The notes beneath the pieces were generated by a model. The model worked only from the letters and a program-made list of their open reading frames with translations. It was not told the DNA's origin and ran no database searches. The translations under genes were made by a program, and so were the position numbers. Source: Dastarcus helophoroides (lineage: Eukaryota; Arthropoda; Insecta; Coleoptera; Bothrideridae). Taken from it: a DNA stretch of 64,000 bases. Shown here piece by piece: positions 34,061-45,899 of the stretch. Each line of letters opens with the position of its first letter. Within the stretch, counting starts at the first letter, position 1. The DNA lies in the NCBI GenBank assembly GCA_028583605.1, contig CM053331.1, positions 14,182,857 through 14,246,856 on the forward strand, in the 5' to 3' direction.

Positions 34061-35335
34061 TTTTTGGTCCAGCCTAAAAAAATGTAATTTGAGGTACGGA
34101 ATAAATAAAATTTGGACAATTCCTGATGAAAGATGGAGCTGTGAAATCTCAACGTTCGATTTTGATTAATGTATTTTAAATACTAAAACTTGTTTTGAAA
34201 TATGAAAAATTAAAAAATCAGTAATTAATTCCAGAGCTGATATGATTATTTTGACATAAGATGTGTTCAAAAAAAAATGAAAAATTATTTTAATCAATTT
34301 GAATAATAATAATTAAACGTCTTGTTAGAATTAAATATTCTATTCAAAAATTATTTAAATACAAATCCATTTTAGATTTACACAGAAGAATTAAATAAAT
34401 GTTTCTGTTGAAATATACATTAACTATTCATTTTTGAAATTTAAAAATTGAATACTCGAATGCAGGTTTTTTCCAAAGCTAAAATTTTTAATTTAATTAA
34501 AAATCTATGACAACGACAGCCCCCAAATTGGGGATTCTTTCCAATATGTTGCTTCGCGTTAAAGTTATCAAAAGAAAGTTATAAAAAGGTTGATTAGAAT
34601 TTAATTTTAAGCCCCAGTACCAAACTGCATTATGAAATTCGAATTTTTAATTTCTGTATTTTTCTTTTTTTCTACGACAGCGTATGAACGTTGCACGGAA
34701 CTCAAAATTAATACAAACAATTTGTCCTAAAATTCTATTTACATTTTAGTTACTTCAAAATGTATACCTGCCTCTTATATAGGACCAACATTGTGTCAAA
34801 GCTTAAATTTGAATATGAAATAATTATGAAAACATTCATTTGAGAGAAACTTTACTAGGGGAAGATTTTTACTAAATTTCAAGTTTCTGACAGGAAAATT
34901 CCGCTATTTTCATCTTCAATAATGGCAATGACAATTTATTGCGACAGTTTCCTGCCAATACTTATCAATTTCACAGTCATTTTTCAGTTAAATCGATAAA
35001 TTAAAATGTTTAAGCAATAGAAACGGTTATAAATTCAAAAATTGTAAACAGCTGCCAATGTACTGTCAGAAATATTAATTTGCGTACAGAATAGTCTATA
35101 AATTATCTAATAAATTATTTTGTGATTTGGGGTTTACCTACTCGAATTTGGATACCAGTATCTGTCACATTGATAAACGTCAGAGCGTATTTTTAACGCC
35201 CCGTTAGGCCCCCTTAGAGGACGAATTTCCAAAAATCTGTTTCTACTGTGCGCCTATATTATAAAAGGAACCTCTGTGAAAAATCTCGAATTTCTTCGAA
35301 TTTCTGGAGTTTGCGGTTTGGGCTGTGCATTGACA
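34060..35335. other. Receptor intron, mostly unannotated
   Basis: Normal-complexity intron. 35230-35330 (AAGGAACCTCTGTGAAAAAT, GGTTTGGGCTGTGCATTGAC) resembles a repeat common in insect genomes as I recall, but has no second copy here. Confidence 0.4.
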
Positions 35336-35640
35336 TACACAGGTTGAAGCAAATTTGATTTCCACTATAGGGAATAGAGAGAGATATAAGAAAGCTTAAA
35401 TAGGCAAAATAGTGAAGAATTTAATACTTAACAATATTCCGTTGGAAAAGCAATTGAATTCCACTTCGTTATGATTTTATTTAGAAAAAACTGAAAATTG
35501 ATATTTTAGAAAATCAGCTGTAACTTGTTTATTTGAAGTCCGATTGAAAAAATTGAAAAACCACAATCAGTTGTTTTTTGAGGTATTTTCATTGGTGTAC
35601 GTTATTTTCTTTTAACTCAACTGTTTCCGAGAAAATTGTA
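35336..35640 (+). repeat. Dispersed repeat (ACAGGTTGAA...GATTTCC family)
   Basis: Starts ACAGGTTGAAGCAAATTTGA, then AGCTTAAATAGGCAAAATAG and CAGCTGTAACTTGTTTA. Matches 36760-36899 directly and 36708-36440 in reverse. Confidence 0.65.
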
Positions 35641-36430
35641 CCAGTTTTGTTATTTCTTGTAGAAACCATATTAAATTTTATTATTTTCGAATTAGCCATA
35701 TTTTTTTGATTATTTTGATATATGAGAAGCTATACTTTAAATATGGAAAAATGGTCAAATGAACTAATTTATAATTTTTAAGTACAAAAATTATAATAGG
35801 CGATGCAAGTGCCACAACTTTTAATAATAAAAATGCAGAACATAATTACGTTACAATAATTAAAAAAACTAAAAATATTGTAACAAACTGCAATATTGTA
35901 GCAGTTGTTACAAAAATTCTTTTAATATTGAATAGTTGTTCGTTTAACGTAAAATATCTAACAAACTAACCTTAGAAATTGCTCTCCTATTTATGAACAT
36001 TATCCGTTTTATAACAGTTAACAGTTTGAGTAGTTAACTTCTAGAGAAGTCGCCCCTAATAAAATTCTTAGAATGTTCTGAGAATTATGTCGTTTAAAGG
36101 GAATCATACACGTTAAGATTATTAATAAATATTTCCATATTATACAGTTTGTTGCAATAATTTTGGTTTTTTAATATTAATTATTGCTTTTTTAGAGACT
36201 GTATTATTTATTTTTAAGAGCTTTGCTTTGCCTACCATGATTTATGTTTTTTAAATAATAAATTACTTTATTTTACTCACTTCGCCGCATTTGAATTATG
36301 CCATGAGATATGAGATACATCAAATTAATCAGAAAAATATATAGAATTGGAAAATGATAAAATTCAATATATAAGAAAGATAAGAAATAACAAAGTCGAC
36401 ATAATTTTCTTGGAAACAATATATTTCAGA
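35641..36430. other. Receptor intron, nothing recognised
   Basis: AT-rich. A few TTGTAACAATATTGTA-type words; no coding. Confidence 0.4.
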
Positions 36431-36439
36431 GAAAATTAA

Positions 36440-36899
36440 CGTACACTAATGAAAAGGCCTTAAACACAGTCACTATGGTTTTTGATTTTTTTTCATCGAA
36501 CTTCAAGTAAACAAGTTACAACTGACTATTAAAAATGGGGATTTTCCGTTTTTTCTAAATAAAATCAAGACGAATTTTAATTCAATTGTTTTCTCAGCAA
36601 GGTATTGTCAGACATTAAATTTTTCATTACTTTGCCCATTTAAGCTTCCTTGTATTTCTAATAGTTTTCGAGTTCCCTGCAGGGGAAATCAAATTTGGTT
36701 CAACCTGTTCAACCTTTTTATACTGTATAACAAAGTGTATAAGAATGGAAACTGATATACAGGTTGAACCAAATCTGATTTCCCCTGCAGGGAACTCGAA
36801 AACTATTAGAGATACAAGGAAGCTTAAATGGGCAAAGTAATGGAAAATTTAATGTCTGACAATACTTTGCTGAGAAAACATAGAGAAAGGGTGGATTTT
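36440..36899. mobile_element. Head-to-head pair of the ACAGGTTGAACC repeat
   Basis: 36440-36708 (minus) and 36760-36899 (plus) are inverted copies. ACAGGTTGAACCAAATCTGA and TTTCCCCTGCAGGGAACTCG, then AAACTATTAGAGATACAAGG, AAGCTTAAATGGGCAAAGTA and ATGTCTGACAATACTTTGCT pair almost perfectly across a 50-bp centre. The right copy is cut short after about 140 bp. The first 48 bp also read as terminal inverted repeats. Confidence 0.75.
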
Positions 36900-36959
36900 T
36901 CGTATAAAAATAATGTGAACTAGCTTCATTTATATCAAAGATTGATATTAACAAAGATA

Positions 36960-37122
36960 CAGGGTGTCCAAAGTTGAAAAAAAAATGATTCTTTTGCATA
37001 ACTGATAAACACATTTCAATATAGACAAGAAATCTGGCAAAGGCTGATTTCCTTGATCGACAAGTTCTAATTTGCTAACAGATTACCAGTAATTCATAGA
37101 GGGCGCAACCTGTCCTACCCTG
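36960..37122. mobile_element. Small TIR element (MITE), 163 bp
   Basis: TA at 36958-36959 and 37123-37124. The left end CAGGGTGTCC and the complement of the right end CAGGGTAGGACAGG are inverted. It is of the mariner-MITE type. Confidence 0.55.
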
Positions 37123-37208
37123 TATTATTCTAAAGCATCAGAGCTATTTTGTTCTTTCATGTACCTACACTTATTTTAAATAGATACTTTTATTTATCTA
37201 TATGTTCT

Positions 37209-38025
37209 ACGTAAAAATATACAGCATGTTCAATTAAAAAAAAATCAAGTTTATGTCAACATTCTATATATGGTCAGTGCAACAAAATAAAAATAATTTT
37301 AAAATGTGACCCCTATAAAGTTACTAGGCAAAATTTCATTTTAATATTTCTTCAGACTTCCGAAAATTTTTATGTAAACTATCCTATAAATTATATATTT
37401 TTAATTATCAATTTTTTGGGCACCCAGTAAAATATCTGCTCAGTTTCGATGATTATTTATCAATTTGGTAATATTTTAATATTAGCAACTATTTATTTAA
37501 TTATTAATAATTATAAATAATCCTAGGTTTGTTTAGCGAAAACCTAACTTATCAAAAGAAACTCCACCTAATTGGTATTATTGGAAAGGTAATCCTATCT
37601 TCTTTTTACATTAGTTAATAAAAATAGACAATTCAATTTAAAACTGTTTAGTAATTTTTGGATTTGCAAACCTCTATCACTCTGTATAATTAAAAAATAT
37701 AAATCTACATTTTAATGGTTTATGGAAAGTAAAAGACTATACATAATTGTTTATGTTGCAAATTGGTTAATTTTACATCGTACTGCGTGTTTACAGATGG
37801 CTGCATCGAAGCCCTATCTCAGGATTTAGGATTATCTATTAGGAAAATGACCCATCAAAACCACCATAAACTCTATATTATTTTGTTGCATTTTTGTAAA
37901 GCTATACAAATGCGTAAAAATATTTAGGGTGTTCTATTTTAAAAAAATAGTTTATATTAACACTCTGTATATGACTAGTACAATAAAATGAAAATAATTT
38001 TAAAATGTGTACTAAACAATATAAA
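37209..38025 (+). repeat. Direct repeat of about 100 bp, two copies 715 bp apart
   Basis: 37209-37310 and 37924-38022 share TTTATGTCAACATTCTATAT versus TTTATATTAACACTCTGTAT, then ACAAAATAAAAATAATTTTA and AAATGTG. The sequence between is AT-rich with no further feature. Confidence 0.6.
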
Positions 38026-38452
38026 TATTCAAAAAATGTAAAAACAGAAAATTAAAACTCATTATTTTAGAGATTTTTAAACTTTGATATATCATAAAGA
38101 TATAAATCAAAATCACTAAAAAAATTGATATTTTAGGTGAAAAATTTAGAACGAATGAACTTAGAACTTCGGTAAAAAGTCTTTTCGAGATTTGCGATTG
38201 AATTTGAAATAAGTTGAATTGAATAAACCTATTTCAAATTACGAAAAAAATATTAATAATGAAGGATTAAAATCGAAACTCAACCAAACAAAAATAATTA
38301 AAAATTTCGAAAAATGGCTGAATTAGTGTGTTTAAAAAATAAATTTTAAAAATCAAAATTTTGAGAGGATAGTACAAATTCGGTAAAACAATTTTCACTT
38401 CCAAATAAAAAAAACGATATTTTGAGTAAAAAGTTTTTTTTTTCTTTTAATT

Positions 38453-38500
38453 ACTTTTTTTTGGTGAAACGGACTGGTCCTTGGTTATCTTTAAAAGTAA
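38453..38500 (+). mobile_element. End fragment of the foldback family
   Basis: TTTTTTTTGGTGAAACGGAC then TGGTCCTTGGTTATCTTTAA matches the left end at 53588 and the complement of the right end at 58098. Nothing of the arms follows. Confidence 0.7.
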
Positions 38501-39600
38501 AAAGCTACACAACTTTGCTTTTATCATTCATTCATTATCAAAAATTAATTTTTTTAAATAGCACCAGGAAAAATTACAATGATGGCAAATTTACATACGT
38601 ATATGTAATAGGACAAGAATTTTATGCATTAACACTTAAAAATTAATCATCAGTAGAAAGGTTCTTAAAATCAATAATTTCTCTCGTATTTACTATCCAG
38701 ATTATAAGACTTACCGCTCTAAATTAATATCTAGAGAGCCATATGTATTCGGAATTAGATTACGAAGTCATATTGTTTCACCCTCAAATAAAATTAAGGA
38801 CTTAACAACTTAATTTATGGAGTTAGGGTTACTTTTTGTGCTTACTTAACATTCTCCTAAAGTTCACGGGTATTGTCGGACCCATAAATTATTAACCAGC
38901 TCAGATTTCAGTTACTTAGTTTATAACTTGACAAACTATTTATGACTGCGAGCATAAAAGTTTCTTCGCTTGTGGAGACAATCTTATTGGCAAATGAGCC
39001 CAGATCTGGAATAAAGCCAAGCCTCCTTACCAGTTATCCGTTCTTTGGATAAAAGCCTTTGTGTATTTCCAAAGTTTAATAAATCATGTTGATAAGTATC
39101 CGTAAAAAATTGCTCAATAGATCACGCGTGATTGAGGTTTTTATTTAACAATATGAAATATCTAGAATTCTAGAAATATAGAACAAAACAAAGTTACAGA
39201 AAAATTATATTAAAAGATTTATATATTTGGAGATGCCTCCGTGTAAGCACCAATATTTGACACGAAAGTCAATATATCGTATTATTTGTTTCAAAATAAT
39301 ATCGAAACATTCATCAAAGTGATACCTAAATTGTTGGCGCAAAATATATTTGCAGAGCAAAATAACGAAATTAAAATTGAGCTAACGCCAACTACCTATA
39401 GAAGAGATCAAAATTTACTCTAAGTAAAAAAGACATTATTACATACCGCAAGCATAGAGTACTTCCGAAAACTAAAGGATATATTCTACAAAAATAAAAC
39501 CGCACAGAAACATATTTGACAAAAAGTAGAGTGATACATATTTTAATTTTAAAATTGCCACTTTGACATGAATTCTACAACCCCCAACTTCTTAATCACT
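38500..39600. other. Receptor intron, nothing recognised
   Basis: Ordinary intron; no exon or paired repeats seen. Confidence 0.45.
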
Positions 39601-39601
39601 A

Positions 39602-40409
39602 AGGATTAGCAACCCCAACTTTAAAAAATTTAAATAGCAAGGTACCTCTCGCGATACCTAGATTAATAGATCTTTTTAAAGTGAATGCGACAGGGGCATT
39701 TTGTAAATTACAAAAATGTTGAAACTTTTTTTTTCTCGAAAATTAGAATTAAAAATCAGGTTATTGGGGGTTTTTTTTCCAAAGTCCATGTTTGAATTTT
39801 TAACTCAAAATTTCTTTAAATTCGCAATTTAAAACGTCAGGTTCTTTAAATTCTCTAGGGAAAAGCAACTTTTTAAAAAATTCAAATTCTTGCCTTGCTA
39901 AAGTGAACACAACAATGAGTAATTGAAACAATTGCAATTTGTCTTTGTCATTATGCCCTCTAATATTGTAAAGGATTTTGATAAACTGAGAAACCGTCCA
40001 TTTTAAAACCCATTTTTCAATAAATAATAGAACAGCGGAAAATTACAAATTAAATCATATATTAAAATCTTTATATTTTCAACTATATTAAAACGTTAGT
40101 TTTTAAATAAAAGTAGAAAAAAGAATCAAATTAGCTTAAATTTGGCCATTCTGCAGGCCAGTCAACTAAGCGATGTTTGGAACAACTGCAAACAAACAAA
40201 ATCCTTTAAACTACTCATTGTCGTGATCACGTCAACAATGCCTGCTCGAATATTGGCACTTTCAGTTTAATATATTTTAGTGAATATTTGCATTATTTTT
40301 TAACAGATTATAAAAAAAAATTCCGTTGCATTTAGTATAAAAACATCTATCAATAGGGGTCTCAAAAGAGGTACTTTTTTAAAATTCTTAAAATTGGGGC
40401 TGCTACCCC
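39602..40409. mobile_element. TIR element of 808 bp with TA flanks
   Basis: Left end AGGATTAGCAACCCCAACTT; the complement of the right end is AGGGGTAGCAGCCCCAATTT. Both continue with TAAAAAATTT-like bases and GTACCTCT. TA is present on both sides (39600-39601 and 40410-40411). Further inward, ATGAGTAATTGAAACAATTG and TTTAAACTACTCATTGTCGT are also inverted. No transposase was found. Confidence 0.75.
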
Positions 40410-40981
40410 TTACGAAGAAAGGGTCGGATGTTGAAAAATACTCGTCTAAGTGACTATTTAAAACTAAAAATCGACTGTTTATAGAATTTATTCGTTACTT
40501 TTGGGAAGCACTGTATAATAAGATTTGATATAAAATAATAGACATCTTGAGTGAAATCTCTTTAGCGATGTCTACCTTCGATGCCGATGGATAACAAATG
40601 TCACATAGAAGGAATATTTTTGCTATGCTACAAGAAATGCCTTCTCTCGAATGAAGTCATTCATATTTACTCATAATGTTAATTATTAGCATTGTGGTAC
40701 ACTAAAACACCATTATGACAGTTTTTAGTAAACGATTTTTTTTTTGTTATCAAAGTATTAACAATGAAATTTAGATAAAAATTGTTCAAAAATGCGGATA
40801 TTACTGCCCAAGTATAAAGGGAATAATTAAATACTAAAAGTTAAACAGATATACCATGAGAAATGTCACTTGGTAATATAATAAATCATCCTGCCACAGA
40901 TCCGGAATCTTCTCTACATTATTGCTGATTACAGTTGGAGAAAATATAAAAAGTGGAAGATATATGAACCTAATAGCTCAC
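40410..40981. other. Receptor intron next to exon 40982-41200
   Basis: No supported feature. Confidence 0.5.
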
Positions 40982-41200
40982 CTGGATGTAACTTGAATTA
41001 AATGGCGATATATTAAGGTTAGCTTGGAACTTGGCCATGTCTCTAAGCACTTCTTGTACTGATATATCACTTATGTCGACAACTCGAAAAGCGGTCATGT
41101 TAACGAAGTTATATTTGAAGTCTTCCAGATCAAAGGTCTCCATGTCGAACGTTGTAAAAAGGTAATGATATTTGTAGTCGTTCATTTGAAGTTGAAGGAT
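40982..41200 (-). CDS. Kainate receptor exon, amino-terminal domain (73 codons)
   Basis: Phase-0 exon with acceptor TTTTCAG and donor GTGAGC. The product starts ILQLQMNDYKYHYLFTTFDM and ends NISPFNSSYIQ. It aligns with the kainate receptor segment 'YYHYIFTTLDL...GVNMTGFRI' of the amino-terminal domain; here the conserved part is FKYNFVNMTAFRVVD. Sequons NMT, NIS and NSS suggest N-glycosylation on the extracellular side. It joins without a gap to the next exon (SYIQ followed by AEAALMYD), as expected for insect members. It is bordered by introns of 15.1 kb upstream and 12.5 kb downstream. Confidence 0.93.
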
Positions 41201-41724
41201 CTGAAAAGCACAAGAAAAGCTGCGTCAGAGTCGTCGTTTTTATACAAAAAAACAACTTTCCTATGTTAAAAATTTGAAATAGTCTTTTGTGTTTCATGGC
41301 AATTATTATCAGTTCAATGGTTTGTGTACTACCCTAATTTAAAAGTCACTTACTTTACTTACTTCATTTATATAAAGAATTAGAATTTTCCATACAAACA
41401 ATTGAGTAACCGTTGGGTGTAACTTGATGAAAATAATGATAATGCAGCAAAATTTATAAATGTTTTAGGAAAAATGCAATATACCGGATGGTGCCGAGGT
41501 AATGGCATAAAATTCATGAGTAGACCCCCGGATAAAATTTTATAAATTAGATAAAGTTAGCTTAGTCTAAAAAGTGGTATTTAAAGAGATAGAGGGCATT
41601 AAAGTACTGTTTTAGTTTTATTCCCGTTATTTTTCCATAAGTTATGTATAAAGGGAAAAATATAAAGATTATTTATTAAATTGTAAGCTAAATATTTAAC
41701 AAATAAACATGACAGGGAACATAA
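41201..41724. other. Receptor intron, nothing recognised
   Basis: The acceptor tract lies at 41201-41220; the remainder is without features. Confidence 0.5.
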
Positions 41725-43725
41725 ATGTATCGGATGTTCAAATGTAAAGTCAAGTTGGCAATTAGAAAATTCAATAATTTAATACGAGAAAAAACTGACT
41801 ATGAAAAATCACAAATTAACGTAGAGTTTCTTAACCGAACAGTGGTAAATATGTCAAATAGGAAACTGTCAATTGATGAAAAGATTCTACTTTCTAAAGG
41901 TTTAAATTATGCCGTTTGACCAAAAAATATTCCAATGTTTGACCTAGTTACCGCTATAGAAGAGACTAGTCATCATTTACGTGAAAATTTAGCACAGGAA
42001 TACAGAGTGAAAACTAAAATAGCTTTGAAAAAAACGAAAGTATTACATCAAACCTAACCAAGTCTGAACTTAGAGGAATACAAAATCTAAGAAATGACTC
42101 AAACATTAAAATTTTACCTGCTGATAAAGGAAATGCCACAGTAATTTTAGACATAGACACTTATAATGACAAAATAAACAATATGATCAATACGGGACCA
42201 TATAAAAAATTAAATAGAGATCCGACAACATCAATTGAAAATAAAATATATGAAACTCTTTTTAAATATAAAGACAAATTAACACCATTTGAAAGATCAA
42301 AATTAACACCACACTATTTCAAAGCACCTCATTTTTACGGCCTTCCTAAAATCCATAAAACCAACAACCCACTTAGACCTATTGTAAGTTCTATAAACTC
42401 TCCATGTCACGAACTCAGTAGATATTTATTAAATATATTAAAACTGTTAGTCGGAAACACTGAAACATATTTACATAACACTAACCATTTTCTGGAAAAA
42501 CTACAAACAATTGACATACATAGAAATCACACAATGGTAATGTGGTCAGCCTTTTTACCAATGTACCTGTAGAGAAGACTCTAGAAAAAATTAAAAAACA
42601 AACTTAAAAATGACGGAAGTCGTCTCAAAGATAGGTCAAAATTAGATCTAGATGCCATTATGGATCTTGTTCAACTCTATGTAAAAACAACATATTTCCA
42701 AACTGACAGTTAATTCTATCAACAAGAGTTTGGTATGGCGATGGGTTCGCCGTTATCCGCATTTATGGCTAATATATTTATGGAAGAACTGGAGAAAATC
42801 ATACTGAACTATACTCAGAGACCACTTGTCTGGTGGAGATATGTAGATGATGTTTTTGCGATCTGGCCTCATTCAATAGATACTCTAAATCCATTTTTAA
42901 ACTACATTAACGAATAAGAACAAACGATAAAATTGAATTAGATAATAAACTACCATTCCTCGATGTGTTAATTGAGAGGGGCCAAAATGGGATATACACA
43001 TCTGTTTATAGGAAAGCAGCAAACACAAATAGATACCTGAATTACACATCAAATCATAGTGAAAATGTAAAAAAGGGTGTAATAACTTCTCTAATAGACA
43101 GAGCTAAAAACACCAGCTCTAGTAGAAATATATAATAAAGGAAAAATTAATATTACATCAATATTACAAAAAAATGGGTATGTATCAAACGGAATTTGTG
43201 AAAAAAGTTATAAACAGAAGAGAAACACATCACACAATCATAATCATGGCATCATAAACACATCACCCATTCAAGAACAAAAAACCTTGATTATTTCATA
43301 CATACCAGGTCTCTCAGATAAAATCAAACGAATAGGCCAAAATTCAATATACGTACAGCATTCAAAACACAAAATACTCGAAGATTACCATTACTGGTAA
43401 ATACAAAATCAGAAAATGAAACACAACATACAAAAAATTGTATTTATAAAATAACCTGCGAATGCAACAAAATTTACATAGGTGAAACATTCAGACCTAT
43501 GTGGATTCGTATTAACGAATATAAAAATTACCTAAGTAAAGAAGATTTTTAAAAATGGAAAATTTGCGAACACTCTTTTCAATACGATCACAGAATTCAG
43601 TGGACAAAATCCTGCATTATTGGCAGAGAAACACATTATAAAAAAAGAAAAATTAAAGAAGCAGCTTTAATTTTACTAAATGAAGATAACTGTGTCGCGA
43701 ATTGTTCGATTGGCTGCCATTGTTA
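41725..43725 (+). pseudogene. Penelope-like retroelement, RT plus GIY-YIG, broken
   Basis: In order: N-terminal helix region (41725-41916); across a frame break the 'LPADKGNATVILD' segment (about 42115-42155), typical of Penelope RT; 'YGLPKIHKT' then 'PLRPIVSSI' (about 42340-42400); a frame break at about 42540 where LFTNVPV lies in another frame; GMAMGSPLSAFMANIFMEEL (about 42733); the catalytic box WWRYVDDVFAIW (about 42833-42868) with both Asp present; 'IYRK'-like tail words; then after more breaks the GIY-YIG nuclease CIYKITCECNKIYIGETFRP (about 43440-43498) and the end NEDNCVANCSIGCHC before a stop at 43723-43725. At least four frame breaks and several stops make it inactive. It belongs to a different subfamily from the pair at 25.7-27.6 kb. 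Confidence 0.92.
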
Positions 43726-43850
43726 AAACAAAAAAAAACAATTGGGGCGCTTTAGAATCACCTAGGACCTAGGAAATAATCTAATAAACTGTCAGAACTA
43801 TTTTCTGACAGCATACACAAATTGTAGACGAAGAAATTTGAATTGATTTT

Positions 43851-43884
43851 CTGACGACGGGCAGAGAATAACACTGCCTGAAAC
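43851..43884 (+). ncRNA. Candidate hammerhead ribozyme in the Penelope 3' tail
   Basis: CTGACGA (43851-43857) fits the core CUGANGA. 43858-43864 (CGGGCAG) pairs with 43874-43880 (CTGCCTG) to give a 7-bp stem II around a 9-nt loop, and GAAA follows at 43880-43883. These are the two core strands in the right order and spacing. Stem III and stem I are short or open, as in many Penelope hammerheads. Position, about 125 nt after the nuclease stop, fits the family. Confidence 0.65.
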
Positions 43885-44158
43885 GTTAAAATTTTATATA
43901 ATCTTGTTGTTATTTATTTTTTACGTCGTTTAAATTTTAATATAGTTTTAAGTGTTTTTCAGTGTTGAGTCACAAACAGCGATTGACAAACCAAGATCCA
44001 ACGCAATCGCGTTTGTAGCAATCTATAACAGATTGACATACCTTAATAAAAGGTACTGAAATTTAGGATTGTGAAAGGAGTGAGTGGCGAAGAAAAAGCC
44101 AATAAAACTGCATATAAATATGAATACTTCGGAAAGAAATTACTGAGACTATCTTGAA

Positions 44159-44495
44159 CGGTGCTTCTTACAAAACTAAAATAGCTACTACAAGAATTGT
44201 GGAGCATTAAATTTTGGTTAAAATAGATACCCGAAATTTGTAATTTGGTGCAATGGTATAGCAGTAATTAAAAGCCAAAAAAAGAGCACCTTTTTGGCCC
44301 TCGTATAAAATTTGTACATGTCTACGTAACTTTGAAACTGCTATTCTAACTTAAAAAACTTATAGAATAAAAGTTGTAGAGCATAAAATTCCGCGCCCAA
44401 GGAGTACCAAATATTTAAATTGAGGTAATTTTATGTAGACATATGCACGGAAATCCAAAATGGTTACCTAATTAGATGTTCTCTAGTTTGCATTC
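44159..44495 (+). repeat. Dispersed repeat, plus copy (inverted to 50187-50513)
   Basis: GAATTGTGGAGCATTAAATT, TTGGTGCAATGGTATAGCAG, AACTGCTATTCTAACTTAAA and AAAATGGTTACCTAATTAG all recur complemented and in reverse order at 50187-50513. Identity by eye is about 80 percent. No coding. Confidence 0.8.
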
Positions 44496-44499
44496 CGTT

Positions 44500-45580
44500 T
44501 ATGTTTGGTACGCATAAATTACGTTTGGCTCAATTGTTAATCAAATTTGAATACAATTTAATTATATCATCCAATTAAAAACTACTTTTTCAATTAAAAA
44601 AAAACTGTTATTCCTTGTAAACGTCAAAAAACCGAAAAAATTGGTGAACTAGATTCACACAGTTTTATGAGTGTACCCTTTTTTCCCCGAAATCATCGAG
44701 TTCTTCGCATTCACCCAGTTTTCTCACTGAGAAAGAATATTAAAACATAATTATTAACAAGTAGCTAGACGGACATTTTTTATTTCATCCCTTGCTATAA
44801 CCTCTAGCTTTAATAGTTAAATAAAACGTAGATCTGTTAATGAATTTGTTAGTATTAGGTGCCCGAGTGCTTTCTGATTTATTATTATTATTTTTATTTT
44901 ATTATTATTCTACACGTTTTTTATTAACTCACTTTCTTGTCTGTGATTAAAAACTAGCCTCAATCAACGTTTGATATTGTGTGTCTGACAGTTCTACAAA
45001 TTTTGCAATCGATTTTAAACCAACTTCCCGATGAGCTAGAGTCTTGAAACTTTAACCATAGCTCAGAACTGGATAACAATGCAATATTTTAATCCAATCA
45101 TGACGATTATTGCGCAAATAAAAAACTCAAGATCCAAACTTGACTTAAAATAAACATAACCTAAAAACAAAAGTCAATCGATAATAAATTCTAATATATC
45201 GTTAAGTTTAGTTTCAATCAGAGATCTTTAAAGTAGATTAAATATTTCAGCAAAAACATGAAAGATAAAGAATATGTGGTGTAATACACATGGTGAAGTA
45301 CGATATTATATTTGATAACTATTTATGAAAAGTTACTCACACGGAGTTTTAGTATCGAACATTCAGAATAACCCAAAGTTTCTATGAGGATAAACACTTC
45401 GTGCTCCATAAATTTTTCGACATTTTTTCACAAGAACAAAAAAAAAGTAATACTTCAGCCAAATTCATAAGATACCTAATTGTGAATTGTGACTGATACA
45501 TATATAAGCACATGATTTTTTTACATATCCTAGTTTCCCAGACCTATACTAGGATAGACTAACATTTAATTCAAATTTTC
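44500..45580. other. Receptor intron, nothing recognised
   Basis: AT-rich, with a short TTATTATTATT run at 44880-44910. Confidence 0.5.
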
Positions 45581-45582
45581 TT

Positions 45583-45759
45583 ATGATATTCAAGCAAGAT
45601 TACTTGAATTTTAAACATATCTTTGATGCTCATGTCAGTCCAGATTTGTCATACAGTCAATTTAAAGAAATGTGTTCAAAATGTTGGGGACAACCATGTG
45701 GATTTATTTCTATTGTTACAGATGACGATATCATAATGGGAGGTACAGGAAAGGAATAG
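45583..45759 (+). pseudogene. Probable Polinton-like packaging ATPase C-terminal fragment
   Basis: An open stretch from 45583 to the stop at 45757 contains the words FKHIFDAHVSPDLSY, FKEMCSKCW and GFISIV. As I recall, the packaging ATPases (FtsK/HerA type) of Polinton/Maverick and adintovirus-like elements end with a segment of the form 'F..IY..hV..dMsf..Fk..C...W...yGFl.Id', and this agrees with it. The ATP-binding parts are absent upstream, so only a tail remains. It is followed in the same direction by the repeat and by the DUF8207-like region. It is a genomic fossil; the match is by memory and needs a profile search. Confidence 0.4.
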
Positions 45760-45899
45760 ACACCTTTATATATTTGAAATAAAGGAATTATTCGTTAATC
45801 CTACAGTATTCAAGGTCATATCAACATCTGTCAACTACCTTTTTGACAACTAAGAAACCATCGAGTTGTTTAACTAAAACCAACTTTTGGATAAGTATC

